Assembly (NCBI GenBank): GCA_013339765.2
Contig: CM023449.1
Coordinates: 218,721,055 to 218,785,054 of the forward strand
DNA: 64,000 nucleotides
Reading direction: 5' to 3'
DNA from: Haemaphysalis longicornis
Lineage: Eukaryota; Arthropoda; Arachnida; Ixodida; Ixodidae
Shown here: positions 44,302 to 55,812 of the stretch, piece after piece
Layout: every line of letters begins with the position of its first letter
Numbering within the stretch: the first letter of the stretch is position 1
Made by a program: the position numbers and the translations under genes
Notes under the pieces: model-generated
The model's database searches: none
What the model was told of the DNA's origin: nothing
The model's input: only the letters and a program-made list of their open reading frames with translations

Positions 44302-45660
44302 CTTGAAGCACGCGCGCAAACCATTATGAAATTCCATGAATGCTTTCAATGGCACATAAATACTGGCTTGTCGAGTAGCTATGTATGTTGCTTCATTGCG
44401 CCTGCCCAAGGCAGTGCATGCTTCAAGGGGTAGTAAACGCAGCGGCGGCGACGAGCAACGCGGAAATCGCAACTGAATGTGTGCAGAAAGCGGATAGTGT
44501 GCGCTAGCGTAGCTTATTTAGTGGATGTTGTGTGGGCGGCGGCGGCAAACGGTATGAAGCGGTATAACAGGCCGCTGGGACCCGCGCTCGCTCTTTGCCG
44601 GGCAGAAGCAGCCCACAAGCGAACGGCAGCGGCGATACAGTGAACTGTAGCTACTAGCAACGACGACAGAGGGCTTGTCGCTGTCACCCAGTACACTCTG
44701 CTGTTGTACCTTTTGGGTTACGTTTTCGGCGTCGCTTATCCCCGTCACTGCATGTGGTCACCCCTTCATCTTATGAAACTAGCCGCTAACGCGAGCACAT
44801 GCGGTAAGTGCTAATCACGCTGTAATTTAGACATATCTGTGATAGCCAATGCCAGAAATTGGCATCCCGAAAACGGAAAAGCATTCCGAAAACAGAACTA
44901 ACAAGCACTTCAGAGCCAAGAAGCCCTAGCCAGAAAAGCCCGAGAAGCCCTAGAGCCATAGCCCTTACCACTTGCTGCCAATCCGATTCGCACAGTACCC
45001 ACAATTCTCATGGCGGGGTGCGATCGCACCGACACTTTCCGCTCTAGGTGATAGTGAGAAACTCTATGCTTCGCTGCACGGAGCACCCACGTGACATGTG
45101 TGATCTCACTTGCGCGGACTCCCCGATGGTCGCCAACTATATAGTGTGAATAGATCGCTCCTCATCTAACATGGTTTGTCTCATATGGGTCCTGCAGCCA
45201 TGTAACAATATCGTAAGAATTACAATACGCAGGTTTCTAAAAAGGATGAAAGATTGTACCGGTTATTTTGTATAAGTTTTCCCTGCTGTTTGTTGCTGCT
45301 GTTTATCGTTTTTTTTTCTGTTTCTGTTGTGCGCATTTTTTCTATTATTACCACTACATATCATGTGCCACTGACCGCACTGCTGTATAGTCAACTTTAG
45401 TTGTCTTTATAGGATTGTTAGTGTCCTCAGGCGGTGCGGACCCAGTCAAGCCGACAATGTGAGGGCTTTTTTTTTTCTCCGTGCTCCCAACATCCCACAG
45501 AACGATGTTGGATAAACAATTTCATTTGGTGAACCACGGAAAACCGAATAAACAGGACGCTGCTCTCCAGCTCCTGCCTTTGCGATCAGCTCGTGATGGT
45601 TAAAATAGCGGTAGCATCCGGGACGGTGCATGGCTACCTGTAACAAGGCCTCTGCTCAAT
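44302..45660. other. No gene recognised
   Basis: Includes a short stretch (44890-44960) with repeated AGCCCTAG/GAAGCCC units, and otherwise only short frames. Confidence 0.4.
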
Positions 45661-45668
45661 ATAGTTTA

Positions 45669-45777
<109 letters not shown>

Positions 45778-46357
45778 GCATTGCTTTGAGTTTCCCGGCT
45801 TTGCTGCACAACATCTGAGCCTTCGTGATGCTATTGATCGTAGGACGAGGAAGCCAAAATTATGTGCTCCGTCTTGATATTCGCCAAGTGCGGTCAATCT
45901 GATCTACCAATTATATTCCTGAGTTATGGTGTGAGGTGCGGCAAGAATGCAGGTCTGAATTTATATATCTGGCTGCGTCGCGTTAGTGGTGAAGATCGTG
46001 TTAGCGGTGGCTGTGTTAGCGGTGATTGTGGCAGCTAGGTCTTCATCTCGACGACAGCTGCTCTCGTCATTGCAAAATCTCTCGGGTGCGTATGTTTCTC
46101 TCTCCTAACGGTAACGAGCGGAAGTAAAGCTTCTCTCGCCTCTCACCCTAGTTGGCAAACCATCTCGAAAACGTTTGTACTGCAATTATTTTTCTTTGCC
46201 CGAGGTTGACTGCTAGCAATGCTAAAAGGGATGAACAGTAAAAGTATCAGTCAAAGAAATGGCAAGCACCATGCTTAATTCCAATTAATACAGCATTTAT
46301 TATTAATACAACATTTAAAAACACATGATTATGTGCGACCTTCGAGCAAAAACGTGC

Positions 46358-46363
46358 TTTATT
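46358..46363 (-). terminator. Polyadenylation signal of the M13-like gene
   Basis: AATAAA on the minus strand about 245 bases after the stop codon at 46608. A second one lies at 46296-46301. Either could serve, and no transcript evidence is available from sequence alone. Confidence 0.45.
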
Positions 46364-46607
46364 TTTAAACACGCCGCCCAGTGAGACCTTCTAGAGCTCA
46401 CAAAGAAAGATACCAGTCCCGTTCCACCAAGTTATAATAATAAATAAATATTCCTTAAACTCTGGCAAGTAATATTATACACGCTCATTAAATTAAATAT
46501 TAATGCGTGTTTGTCTGGTTGTGTAGTATAACTCAGGGTCAATGTTCAATATCGTAGACCTAGTGATCGATGTAGGAAATAAGTCACTCTTCGATGAGCT
46601 ACGATGA

Positions 46608-48321
46608 TTATGTAAAATCGCAGTCTCTGTCGGAGAACATGGCGGCTTTGCGAGCGCACCCAAACGCTCGCCCAAAGCCCCAAAACAATTTAAGCAGGTC
46701 GTTGCACCTGGTCTCGGCGATAGGCGATCCGCACTGCATGTAACACCCTACCGCAAAGAACACTTGCTCTTCTGTAAGCAACTTCCCAGGTCCAAGCCTC
46801 AATCGCAGGGGGGCGTCGTTGACGGCAAGGAACGTCCTATACAGAGTCTGCAGTGACAGTGCTTTTAGGATAAGTTGAAGTGCGCCCCCCTCGGTCTCTC
46901 TTGCACGGACTTGTTCCGGTAGGCACGAAGCGCTAAGGTTCATTTCGGCGCCACTACTTTTTGTAAAGACTTTAGCTGCCCGAAGGAGCTCACCAGCGAA
47001 GGCGTCCGCAATCTCTCCGCCCAGGGCACCGTAATTCACGGCGTATGGCGCTCCCTTTTGGTAGAGTGGTAGCTCGAACGCGATCGGGAGGAATACGAAT
47101 CCCTGGTCGCTGAGGTAGTACACGCGGGCGTCATGCCTGATCCGAAAGCTCTCCATCATCGTGCTCTCGCTCGTCTGGCGTCGCCCTTTGGTGGCCCGTT
47201 CCATGTTGGAGAACACTGAGGTGCCCATATCCGGAAATGCGGCGTACCGTGCATTCAGGGGCTCTTCGGCGGCTTCGGAAAATAGACGAAACGCCGAGCC
47301 CTCTGCTTCTGCCGTTTCGTTCGGCGTATAAAGACCCGTAGCCAGCTGGTTCCATGGCGTAGAGGAGTTTTCCACGGCCTGCACGAGCGACTTCCGCAGG
47401 CGGTGTACAAGAACCGATGTGTCTTGAATCTTGTCGGGCGACATCTGGTCCCGCATGTAGGCGGCGTAGAAAGGCAGGCCGATGTAACGGTGGGTGTTGC
47501 CAGAGCAGAAACGCAGCTGTCCTTCCCGAGCCTTAGCGTCGGTCATATAGTAGTACCGTATGAGTTTGGCTTCGGACAGTAGCGAAGCGGGCTGCGCTAT
47601 CACCCAGCCAATGTAGTATGCAATTTCGGGTTCTCCCACTTCGTCGATCAGGCTAAAAAATGATGTGAAGAACTCGACGTTTATGACTGTGAACACGTAC
47701 GGGGAGCCCGGCGTATAGTTAAAGTACTTCTGTATGCTATTCTCCCAGATAACCTTGCTGGTGACTATTCCAGTGATATTCAGCATGTCACCTAGGCTCT
47801 TGTTCCTAATGGTGGTGAAGTTACTCGCCATAAATGGGCCAAGAATTTTCGGTATCACTAGCTTCTCGAGCGCGAGAAGTTGCTCGTAAGAAAGCACTTC
47901 GCCGCTGCGTTTACGTCGGAACTCTGTAACCATTTTGTCAAAGTACTCTCGGTAGAAGTCCCTCCCGGAGTTCTGCGAGTTCTTCAGCATGTCATCTCTC
48001 CTCTGCAACGTGTCGTTGTAGAACGGGGTGGGGGCGATGGTGAAATGCCCGTTGCGTATCATCTGCACCTCAACGATGGTACCCCAGTTCCAGACAGCTG
48101 AGAGCGAGAAGAGCATCTGAATCAGGTTGGACGAATTCCGGATTTCCGGCCAAAACACGCCGTGTTTCACCAGGTCTTCCTTAGCCGTCTCGAATTCGTT
48201 CGCTTGTCCACTGTAGGCGCTCTCACAAGACATGTAGAAGGCAGCTGCTTTCTGCACCGCCGTCTGATTCGTTTCCGGTGCTACGCTTTGTCTTGCCCTC
48301 GTCAGAACCTTTTCGACGAAT
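46608..48321 (-). CDS. M13 (neprilysin-like) pseudopeptidase, terminal exon
   Basis: Single long exon after the acceptor TCATCTTCCCAG (exon base 1 at 48321), reading 571 codons to the stop. M13 proteins are type II membrane or secreted zinc metallopeptidases cleaving small peptides. The family fold is clear: FVEKVL..., FYMSCESAYSG (the conserved Y..SC), YYIGWVIAQPAS, GLPFYAAYMRDQM, VYYLSDQGFVFLPIAFELP leading to NYGALGG, and a C-terminus with GCYMQCGSP, RCNDLL and AFGCA. Where active members have the HEITH zinc site after the NYG.IG block, this one reads EIADAFAGEL: both histidines and the catalytic glutamate are gone. The later GENIAD glutamate is also unrecognisable, and the usual C..W end is CDFT. 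With a full-length intact frame it is best seen as a non-catalytic family member, perhaps a binding protein. Several N-glycosylation sites (NFT, NKS, NIT) fit an extracellular domain. Confidence 0.9.
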
Positions 48322-49472
48322 CTGGGAAGATGAAATATTTACAAAGATAAGTGGAGGTACTAGCCATGGGTTCAGCCCAAATGCACGGAAATTCACAAAA
48401 ATTAAGACACTAACTTTTTTTTCAGAAACGCAACCTTTTTTTTATGTTCTGCGGTTCGTTAATGCCCAAGAAAGAATTCTACGCCATTCGGGTTCCCGTT
48501 AGCAGACACCCAACGGTCACTAATATTCAAATGTCCCGCAGACGCTGCGAGCCAAAATCCAAGAAATAGGCAGGATTTCTTTAACAGTTTTGGTACCAGG
48601 GTAAGATTCTACTTTGTGGGCAGAAGGACTAAATCACCATAGCTACAATTCGTATTTTCAGTCAAGCGATTTCAAGGCATTGCAAACATTTTAAAGAACG
48701 GCTCTTATATCGCGAGGTCAAGAAGCGATGTTACGAAACAGCCTACGTTATATTTTTCAATGATTTGCCTAGAATGTTGTGAATAAGAACGTTCAATTGG
48801 GAAAAAGCTTCTCAAGAAACTAAAGTATGTACGGACTGTGAACTCATGCCATTTTGCCTCAGGATAGCGAAGGGCATGGCAGCACCAAAGAGCTGGTCAA
48901 GCCCTTCGGGATAACACAGAAGGTGCACACGAAACGCCCTTCTACTGTGGACAGAACGACGTAGGGAAAACTGGACGCGGCATCAACAATAGAAACTGTG
49001 AGGACACCGGAGAATTTATGGGAACTAAATGCGAAAGCATCGGCGTCCAACGAATCACGTGAGATTCTTTGCTTCCGCTTCGCGTTCTCGAAGGACCTCG
49101 GGATCATGCCGCTTGACGCAATTTGCTTCGCGATCCGTTTCCGCCACAGCGTTTACGAAAGGCTTCGATCTGTCTCCTACGCATTGCGCTGCTTCTCGGT
49201 CCTGACCAACTATACTGTAATGACGGGAAAATAGGCGGCGATAGTGAATTTCGCTGCCTGTTACTCGTTCGGCTGCTCTCTTGTACTCCCTTCCCGTGTG
49301 GTGTATTGGCGTATACACGGCCACCCATCGCATGTGCCCAGAGTCATAACTCATGCTATGGAACGTCCCGCACTGTGGAATGCTTCCCAGACCCGTGGGT
49401 GTCTGTGCCTGCGAACACGGGTACGCATGGGTACGAACCCGAATATGCGTCTGGCTGACGTCCCCATGGCTA

Positions 49473-51460
49473 GAGACAAATAACTTTTATTGAGCCCCTT
49501 TCAGGTGACGCGCGTAGGCGTCAGATGGGGTGGAACCCTATTCACGAGTCCCATACGAGTCAAATAGCTCCTGGCCCCTGGACGCGAGCTCTTGCTGGAT
49601 CGACAAGTCGGGGCTGGACTTTAAGGTCTCCCATCGCTCGGGTAGAGGGGAAGCAGGAGGGGTAGGGAAGATAGGGGATTCTTGAGCTGAGTGCACTCCG
49701 CCGGTATGTGCGGCAGATGGCCTTCGGTCCTTTTTGCAAAACGGGCAGATGCGGTCGTGTTGTGCCGGGGACATCTTGTGCAATAAAGCTGGGTGCGCCA
49801 GTGACCCCGCTTGTGCGCGGCGAACGGTCGTCTGTTATTTGCGTTCGAGTTGTGGGTCTGTCTAGGCGTCGGCACGTCCCCGTGCGTGAGGGCGATAAGC
49901 GATGGCCACGTCGTCTGCTTGGCCGGGGTACGTCGTCCGTACCGACGCGCTGGTCCCCAGCTTGTTGATGGTCGTGACGGCGGCCACTTCTTTGCTGCTG
50001 TGCTGGGGAAGTGAGGCGGCGGCGTAGAGGACCCTGGGGGGCTGCTTCCAGCTGCCGGGCGAGTGCCTGTGCCCGCGTGGCGCGCCTCTCGTCGTTCCTG
50101 CCGGCCCGCATGTTGCGCGGCAGGGGCGTGGTCTTGACTGCTTCCCTCCACGGCAGAGGTATAGTTTGGTTGGGTGTCCGTGTTTCGATGGACCACCCGA
50201 TCTTACGGAGGTACTGGTCGGCCGTCCTCCGTCTGGCTCAGTCGCACTCACTGGTTAGACCGATGAGCCTCTTTGAGCTCGTCTACATATTGTGTACCCC
50301 CATCTCCAGCAGCTTCTGTGTATACGAGTACGGGGGCCGGCCCATAGCCGTCTTCGTGGCTTTCCTGACGATCGTGTCTAGCGTGTTCCTGTTCGCCTTC
50401 GTTAGCTGGAGATGTGGTGCCGAGTAGGTGATGCGAGACACGATGAACGCCCTGGACAAGGCGGAAGGCGCCATTCTTTAAGTCCTCGAGTTCCGATTCG
50501 CAACGCGTCAGGATCATTCCGATGACCTGTTCCGAGGCCATCTTGATCTTAGAGATGGCCGCTGCCGCCTTGCCCTCTCGTTGTCAGCAACAGACCGAGA
50601 ATGCGACAGCTGCTGCGCGGGGCTGATCACGTCCGGCTCGGGACCACGTTCAGGCTCGGGATCGTTCTGGCGTCTTCTGGGCTGCTCGATGACGGCCTCC
50701 ATCTTCTGGGGTAGGCAGTACAACCCGCAGGTCTTGGCGAATTTGTAGACCGTCGTTGCCGCCCTCTGCAGGACTTCCTGCATCTAGGCTTCGGACCCCG
50801 CGTGACTCGTCCACACCGTGATGTCGTCGGCGTAGAATGCGTGGTTTACGCCGTCGACCTGTTTGAGTAGATTTGGCAGCTGGGAGCAGGGCCAGGTTGA
50901 GTAGCAGGGGCGACAGGACGGAACCTTGCGGGGGGCCGCAGTCTCCCAGTTTTATCGGGCCCGACTTCTCTCCTCCAATCTGTATGACCGCTGTGCGCTG
51001 GCTCAGCAAATCCTTGACGTAGCCGAACGTGCGTCGGCCACATCCCGTCTTCTTGAGGTTACCGAGGACGATCATGTGGGACAAGTTGTCAAATGCCCCT
51101 TCAGGTCGAGGGCCAGCATCCCGCGCGGCGAACTCCGAGTGGCTCTCTTGATCCCGAGCTCCTGCAGTTACACCGTGGCGACGTGCTGCCGGAAGCCGTA
51201 CATCTTTTCGGGCATTTGGTTGGTCTCTTCTAGGTAGATTTGGAGTCTTCGGAGCACCATGCGCTCCATTACCTTCCCCACGCACGACGTGAGGGAGATG
51301 GGTCGCATGTTCTCGATCGTGAGGGCTTTGCCCGGCATGTGGATGAACCGGACTTGAGCCTCTTTCCATTCCTTGGGCAGACCCGAAGTCTCGGAGGTCC
51401 TGTTGATGTGGCCCAGAAGCCTTCCCCATCTTGAAACCTTACCGTTAGGCCTAATGGGGA
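49473..51460 (-). mobile_element. I-type LINE fragment with RNase H, in the M13 intron
   Basis: Same strand as the host gene. From the 5' side: GLPKEWKEAQVRFIHMPGKA and ENMRPISLTSCVGKVMERMV (RT fingers, 51400-51250), MYGFRQHVAT, then in shifted frames FDNLSHMIVLGNLKKTGCG and GPPQGSVLSPLLLNLAL (motif B, about 50900). Next come SRITYSAPHLQLTKANRNTLD (about 50430), VTTINKLGTSASVRTTYPGQ (RNase H, about 49950) and a CPFCKKD cysteine motif (about 49740) before the C-terminus. The 3' end reads GGCTCAATAAAAGTTATTTG, near 49475. RT plus RNase H with a C-terminal CCHC-like knuckle places it in the I/Loa-like group. Multiple frameshifts; 5' truncated. Confidence 0.85.
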
Positions 51461-51564
51461 GTACATCAGGATATTGCATACCCACGTTCACAACCACATG
51501 ACGCTCCCCATGGCTACACGGCGTCATGTGGTTTGCGACGTGGGTATGCAGTAGCCTGATGTCC
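51461..51564. repeat. ~43 bp stem hairpin at the LINE 5' break
   Basis: GTACATCAGG...TGCATACCCACGTTC...ACCACATGACG is followed by its near-perfect reverse complement, with a short loop around the central CCATGGCTACACG. It sits exactly where the LINE coding similarity stops, so it may be a MITE into or next to which the LINE inserted, or a template-switch inversion. Confidence 0.65.
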
Positions 51565-52564
51565 TCATACGCTCGGGTCCTAGGCTTATCGTCCAGTCAG
51601 TGTTGACCAAGAGCAGTAAGCAAAGGTAGGATTTTGTTGCTAATAAAGAATAGCCTTAGCGCTGCCTACTTGTTTGGCTAGGCGAGTTTTAATTGCTGTT
51701 TAATCGATGCGCCCCTTTGCTCCGGTGGTAGCGGCGGCTGGCCGCTAGAAGGGGCGATGAAGGACCGTCTCTGCTGAGCGCTCACTTTGCGTATGTTCAA
51801 ACTTGCAAACTATTCGCGGAAAATGACCAAAGCATGCATAATGAAACTAATTTTGATGTCTCTGCTAGAGGGTCCTGTTTGCGATTCACCGCCTGTGTAC
51901 TTGCGGCGCTTAATTTTTCCGTCGGTGAATGCGGGGCTAACGCGGGAGCGATAGGTCGCACGCGTGCGTCAGGAGGAGCGTAGCAGAGGCAGTCGACCTT
52001 GAGAGGAACTCAGAGGAAGGAACAAACGCAGAAGACAAATAGGAGAAAAGAAGGGCACGTCTCGACTCGCCCCAGACGAGCCGTTGTGCAGCGGGGTAGA
52101 TAAGCGGGAGCGATTTGAACAGCGTTAATCTTCGAAAGGTAGCGCAAAACACCACTTTAGGAGAGAAACATGACTACGGTGATGGGGCAACAGACTCGTG
52201 AAGCCGTGGGCGAAAACGCGCAACCGCAACGGCGTTGCTACGACCTGCTTCCTTTCTAATGGCGTCGTCGTGTTCACCACCAGTGTTGCCACCGCTGAAT
52301 TCTCAGTGTTGTCCGCCTTTTTGCAAAGGGTCTATTAACCATAACGGTAAGGTTTCAGGTATAATGTATTAAACCGGTACCCGCGCTTCGCGTTCAATGA
52401 ATTTGAAATTGCATGGCATGCCGTTAGGCTGAAGGTCGAGGCTACCTACCGCAAAGGCTCAATATCGGCATAACAACCTGACCCCTAAAGTAGATTGACC
52501 AGTGACAACGACAAATGCCATCAGAAGCTCACGGTAGATTCAGAAATCGCCTTCCAGTCGTGAC

Positions 52565-52985
52565 GCCCTCATCATCATCATCGTCATCATAAGCGGATCT
52601 ATGTCCACTGCAGGATGAAGACCAACACCTATCCCGCGTTGCCCGAGTTTATTCTTTACGATCAAAGTGCCCGTTTCATCCCACCATTGAGAGACTGGTA
52701 TTCTACTTCTAGTCTCGTCTCTCGGCAGCTCCTCCGCTACCCTGGTACTCCGCCGGATGTGAGTTGTCCGTATTACACGTCTAGCCCAAGCCCGCTTCTC
52801 GTACTTCAAGCTTGCTTACTAGGATATCTACCACCCCAGTTTGCTCCATATTCAAGGCCCTCATTTCCTATTTCTATATGTTGCTCCTGTCATAATTCTT
52901 TCTAAGGCTGCTAGCCGGGCCAGCCTCAGTTTTTTTTTTCTTTTCTCGAGATTCTTAATAAGTCTCCAAGTTTAAGCGTTCTACG
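52565..52985 (-). mobile_element. Degraded LINE 3' part with (ATG)n tail
   Basis: On the minus strand the end reads LHPAVDIDPLMMTMMMM, where the methionines come from an ATGATGATG tail. The plus-strand ATCATCATC...ATGTCCACTGCAGGATGAAG block is a hallmark of an abundant tick non-LTR family as I remember it. The upstream part is too decayed to show RT motifs. Confidence 0.45.
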
Positions 52986-53309
52986 TCTTTGGGCCAAGTC
53001 GGCACCGACAGCACGTATTCCGTGTATACTTTATTTAGTGACAGAGGCAGCGTGCAGTTCATTCCTTCGAAGTTTTCCAAAGGCATCAACATACCCACTC
53101 GAAATGCGTCCATACGCACTCGAGGGACCGGGAAAGGGACGATGATGGTGGCTATTAAAAGCCTAATCATAAACACGCGCTATGTATACTAAAAAAGCAC
53201 ATACGCCTGTCGCATGAAGAACACGTAATGTGTCTGAATGGTCCCTCGGTATGATTCTTTTTTTTTTTTTTCTGGCATGCACGTCTGCGACAAAAGAAAG
53301 CCAACCTAC

Positions 53310-53677
53310 CGATTTAGCATGGATTCCCTCACAGACAACGAGTGCTCGCGATCCCAGCCTTCGCAGACGTATTTGTGGAAGTCGTCACAGGGCTGAACCA
53401 CTTTGCTAAGCGTGGATTCCAGCAACCTGGCGTAGTATTGGCACAGGTGGGTCTCGCACGGTGGGACGTCATGGCGACGCAGCAGCAAGACCGCGGTGGT
53501 CACGACGGACAGGGCGATCACAGCGATGAGGGCGACGCCCAGGCAGTTCCTCCAACGCACCCACGTGCGATGCAGCGCCGGGGCAGGGATGCCCGCCGTG
53601 GACTGCGGCCAAGGGGAACCCGGCTGGGGAGACAGGAGCTCTTCGAGACGCTTGGTGTCCAGATGCTCCAATGGACG
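53310..53677 (-). CDS. M13-like gene: membrane anchor and start of ectodomain
   Basis: Internal exon. The acceptor is a good pyrimidine tract (GTTTTTCTTTCCGAGCAG) before CGTCC at 53677 and the donor is at 53310. It encodes about 122 residues: a cytoplasmic part (1-45) rich in proline, a transmembrane helix at about 46-66 (CLGVALIAVIALSVVTTAVL), then the extracellular start with cysteines at 74 and 79 and VQPCDDFHKYVCEGWDREHS at about 93-112, the conserved PC.DFY.YVCG.W signature of M13 proteins. No in-frame ATG precedes the membrane helix before a stop upstream of the acceptor, so the initiator lies in another exon. The layout shows a type II membrane protein; splicing and phase with 48321 are consistent. 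Confidence 0.88.
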
Positions 53678-53679
53678 CT

Positions 53680-54340
53680 GCTCGGAAAGAAAAACAGTAG
53701 CGCGCACGCACTGGGCTCTCTCGCAGTAGGAATTTTCTCTTAAAGACTAATCACGTATATTCATGTAATTCTGATTACAAGTTATAGATTACTGGTGGTT
53801 ATAGAGCTCCCCGCTTTAAAGTGAGGTGGGAATTAAAATGGCTGTTGCCGGATAAATCGCCCCCGTATCTGCTCGTCGTGGGCCAAATGGCGTCGAAACA
53901 AAATAGCAATTCCGCCATCCCTGCCAGAGACGCTTCCTGCGGTTCAGATTGGCCGCTTTCCTCCCGTTCTAGACTTTCCGCCCTTCTATCGTCCCCTCCT
54001 ACACTCCCCTCCTTCTCTGCACTCCTTATATCTCCCCTCCTACTCTTTGTTCTCCTTTCCCACTCCCAAAATCTCACCTTCAACCCTGCCCTCCTTTTCC
54101 CACTCCCCTCTAATACGCCCCTCCCTTGGGCTGCCCTCCTCTTTGTCTCAACCGTTCATTCTTCCCGGCCCTCTGTAATTCCTACCTCCCCCTACCGGAA
54201 TCGCCCTTTCCCCTCCGATTCAATATCTCTGCAACCTTTTCTTCCCTCATGGTTTGACTACGGTTTCAATGCATTGGGAATGCAAATGGCCAAATTACTC
54301 GCCACGACCCCACCCGTCTCGTTTGAATGAAAAAGGAGAC
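53680..54340. other. Pyrimidine-rich intron/intergenic stretch
   Basis: A 170-codon plus-strand frame here (53821-54330) comes from C/T-rich sequence full of CTCCC/CTTC and has no domain. I do not call it coding. Confidence 0.45.
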
Positions 54341-54344
54341 GAAG

Positions 54345-54600
54345 TCATGATTGATTATGAGGTTTAACGCGCTGACGCCACACGGGGGATGGGGCTTGCT
54401 GTAGTGGAGGGCTCCGGAGTAGTTTTGACCACCTGGGGATCTGTAACGTGCGCCAAAATCTCGAACACATAGGCATTTTCGCTTTTTGCCTCCATCAGAA
54501 AAGCGGCCACCATGGCCGCGAATCGATCCCGAGTCCGAGAGGAAGTTTTACTTGCAGCAGGATTAGCCAATAGAGGACCAAAATCGTCTGCACTTTTTAC
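54345..54600 (-). mobile_element. Ruka-type tRNA-derived SINE
   Basis: Reading the minus strand: a tRNA-like B box (GGGATCGATTCGCGGCC), then TTTTCTGATGGAGGC, AAAATGCCTATGTG, GCGCACGTTACAGATCCCCA, GGTGGTCAAAACTACTCCGG, AGCCCTCCACTACAGC and the tail GCGTTAAACCTCATAATCA. This order matches the tick SINE named Ruka. A 68-codon open frame across it (54364-54570) is SINE sequence, not a gene. Lies upstream of the M13 exon on the same strand. Confidence 0.8.
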
Positions 54601-54604
54601 CTTA

Positions 54605-55705
54605 GTGGGGTCAAGTATACCAGAAACATGTTGAGGTCGCTATTAAACTTGACACATTCTGGCAGTTCTATGTCGTTCTTGGGCTTGATTTCAAATGCTG
54701 CATGCTAGTTGCCTCCTAGCTGATGTCACGGGAAAGCGATTATTGGGGGCCAACGAGCACCTAAGTGTTCCGCCTTTCGGATGACCTGTGCGTGTCCTAC
54801 ACGGTCGTTTCAAACGCCTTCCCAATGCCTTTGACCCAATTGTCTATCGAATGCTCATTTGTAAATACCTAGGACGGACGTCTAAGTGCGAGTTCAATTA
54901 TCAATTGGAAGTTGCCGTGTAAAAGCAGCCGTTAGTCTTGCTACAGAAATAGCCTTGATGGCTGTTCAGGGCTAGCAAGATTTATAAATTCCATGATTGG
55001 CTCGTAGCCGAAAGTGCGGGTTGAAACAGACGGTACCACAAGCCCTGCGCGTAGCTCTGCTTTTGCAAAGTCTTTGCTGACAACTGCGCGAAATTAAATA
55101 CTCGCGGATTTTGAAACCACAACAAATATGCTCTATACGATTTGCGGGAATTTCTTATGGAGAAAAAGGGTGAGGACGAATACTAAAAGTTGCACCTGAA
55201 AAGATCCGGTTTATTATGTTGTTGACACTGATGTTTGTCTGAAAAATATAAGGTGCACTTTCCTTTTTATAGAGTCTATAGCTAAGCTTTCAATCGAATA
55301 AATAGAAGTACCGAAGCTTTCATCCCTCTTTTATCTTCCTTCTGAATTTGTCTCAAAACTGAGTAGTACACTCTCCAGGAGACCAAATGAAATGATTCAA
55401 GGTTTTTTTTAAGTTCTTAGTTCTTGGTCCTTCTGTGCTATTTTTGTGCGCTAAAAACAAAAAATATGGAGCTCCTCAATGATACTGACTCAAAGCGATC
55501 TCAAGATGTATATGCGCCTATTTTCTGTATATTATCTGTGCCTAACGCACACAGATAACATAAACACCTGAAACTAGTATTTGCTGTATCACGCTTCTAC
55601 CACTATGGTTTCATCCATAAAATTTTCGTGCAACATTGGTATTTGTAACAGCATTCGGTTCATCGCATCGCGGAACTGATTAGGCGGCCTCTATTAAAGG
55701 TCTAT
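54605..55705. other. No gene recognised
   Basis: AT-rich sequence with no open frame of note. Confidence 0.4.
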
Positions 55706-55710
55706 CTTAC

Positions 55711-55812
55711 CTTGCCTTGGTTGGGCTCCTTCGTTTCTTTCTCGGCGTCTAGTATGACGTGGACCTTTGGATCTGGGCAGGATTTAACCATTCTCATGAA
55801 ATCTGAGAATAT
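55711..55812 (-). CDS. Candidate internal exon, 34 codons
   Basis: Minus strand: acceptor GCGCATTTCAG at 55813, 102 bases fully open, and donor GGCAAG|GTAAGA at 55710, all close to consensus. The peptide begins IFSDFMRMVKSCPDP and ends KEPNQGK. Both splice phases are 0, which would join in frame to the M13 membrane exon (also phase 0 at its acceptor) as part of a cytoplasmic tail. It could equally belong to an unrelated gene. No family recognised, and a further upstream exon would still be needed for a start codon. Confidence 0.4.

Larger units (their letters stand above)
48322..53309 (-). other. Intron of the M13-like gene
   Basis: Bounded by AATCG|GTAGGT at 53310/53309 and CTTCCCAG|A at 48322/48321. 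The upstream exon ends with two bases of a codon (CG) and the downstream exon supplies the third (A), restoring arginine, then FVEKV continues the expected M13 alignment. Within it lie an I-type LINE (49473-51460), a hairpin (51461-51564) and a LINE 3' end (52565-52985). 48360-49470 and 51580-52560 hold nothing I can assign. Confidence 0.8.

Noticed and set aside
47131..47355. Alternative minus-strand frame within the M13 exon
   Set aside because: Shadow of the longer conserved M13 frame.
49355..49390. RPALWN peptide resembling the MADF core
   Set aside because: Only about eight residues match and the flanks show no MADF pattern or the duplicated upstream region.
53821..54330. 170-codon plus-strand frame rich in Leu, Ser and Pro
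   Set aside because: Derived from a pyrimidine-rich stretch; no domain, no splice or start evidence.
54364..54570. 68-codon minus-strand frame that could join the candidate exon at 55711 in phase
   Set aside because: The whole frame is SINE sequence (B box, GATGGAGGC, GGTGGTC, CGGAGCCCTCCACTAC). Phase agreement is coincidental, although SINE exonisation cannot be excluded.
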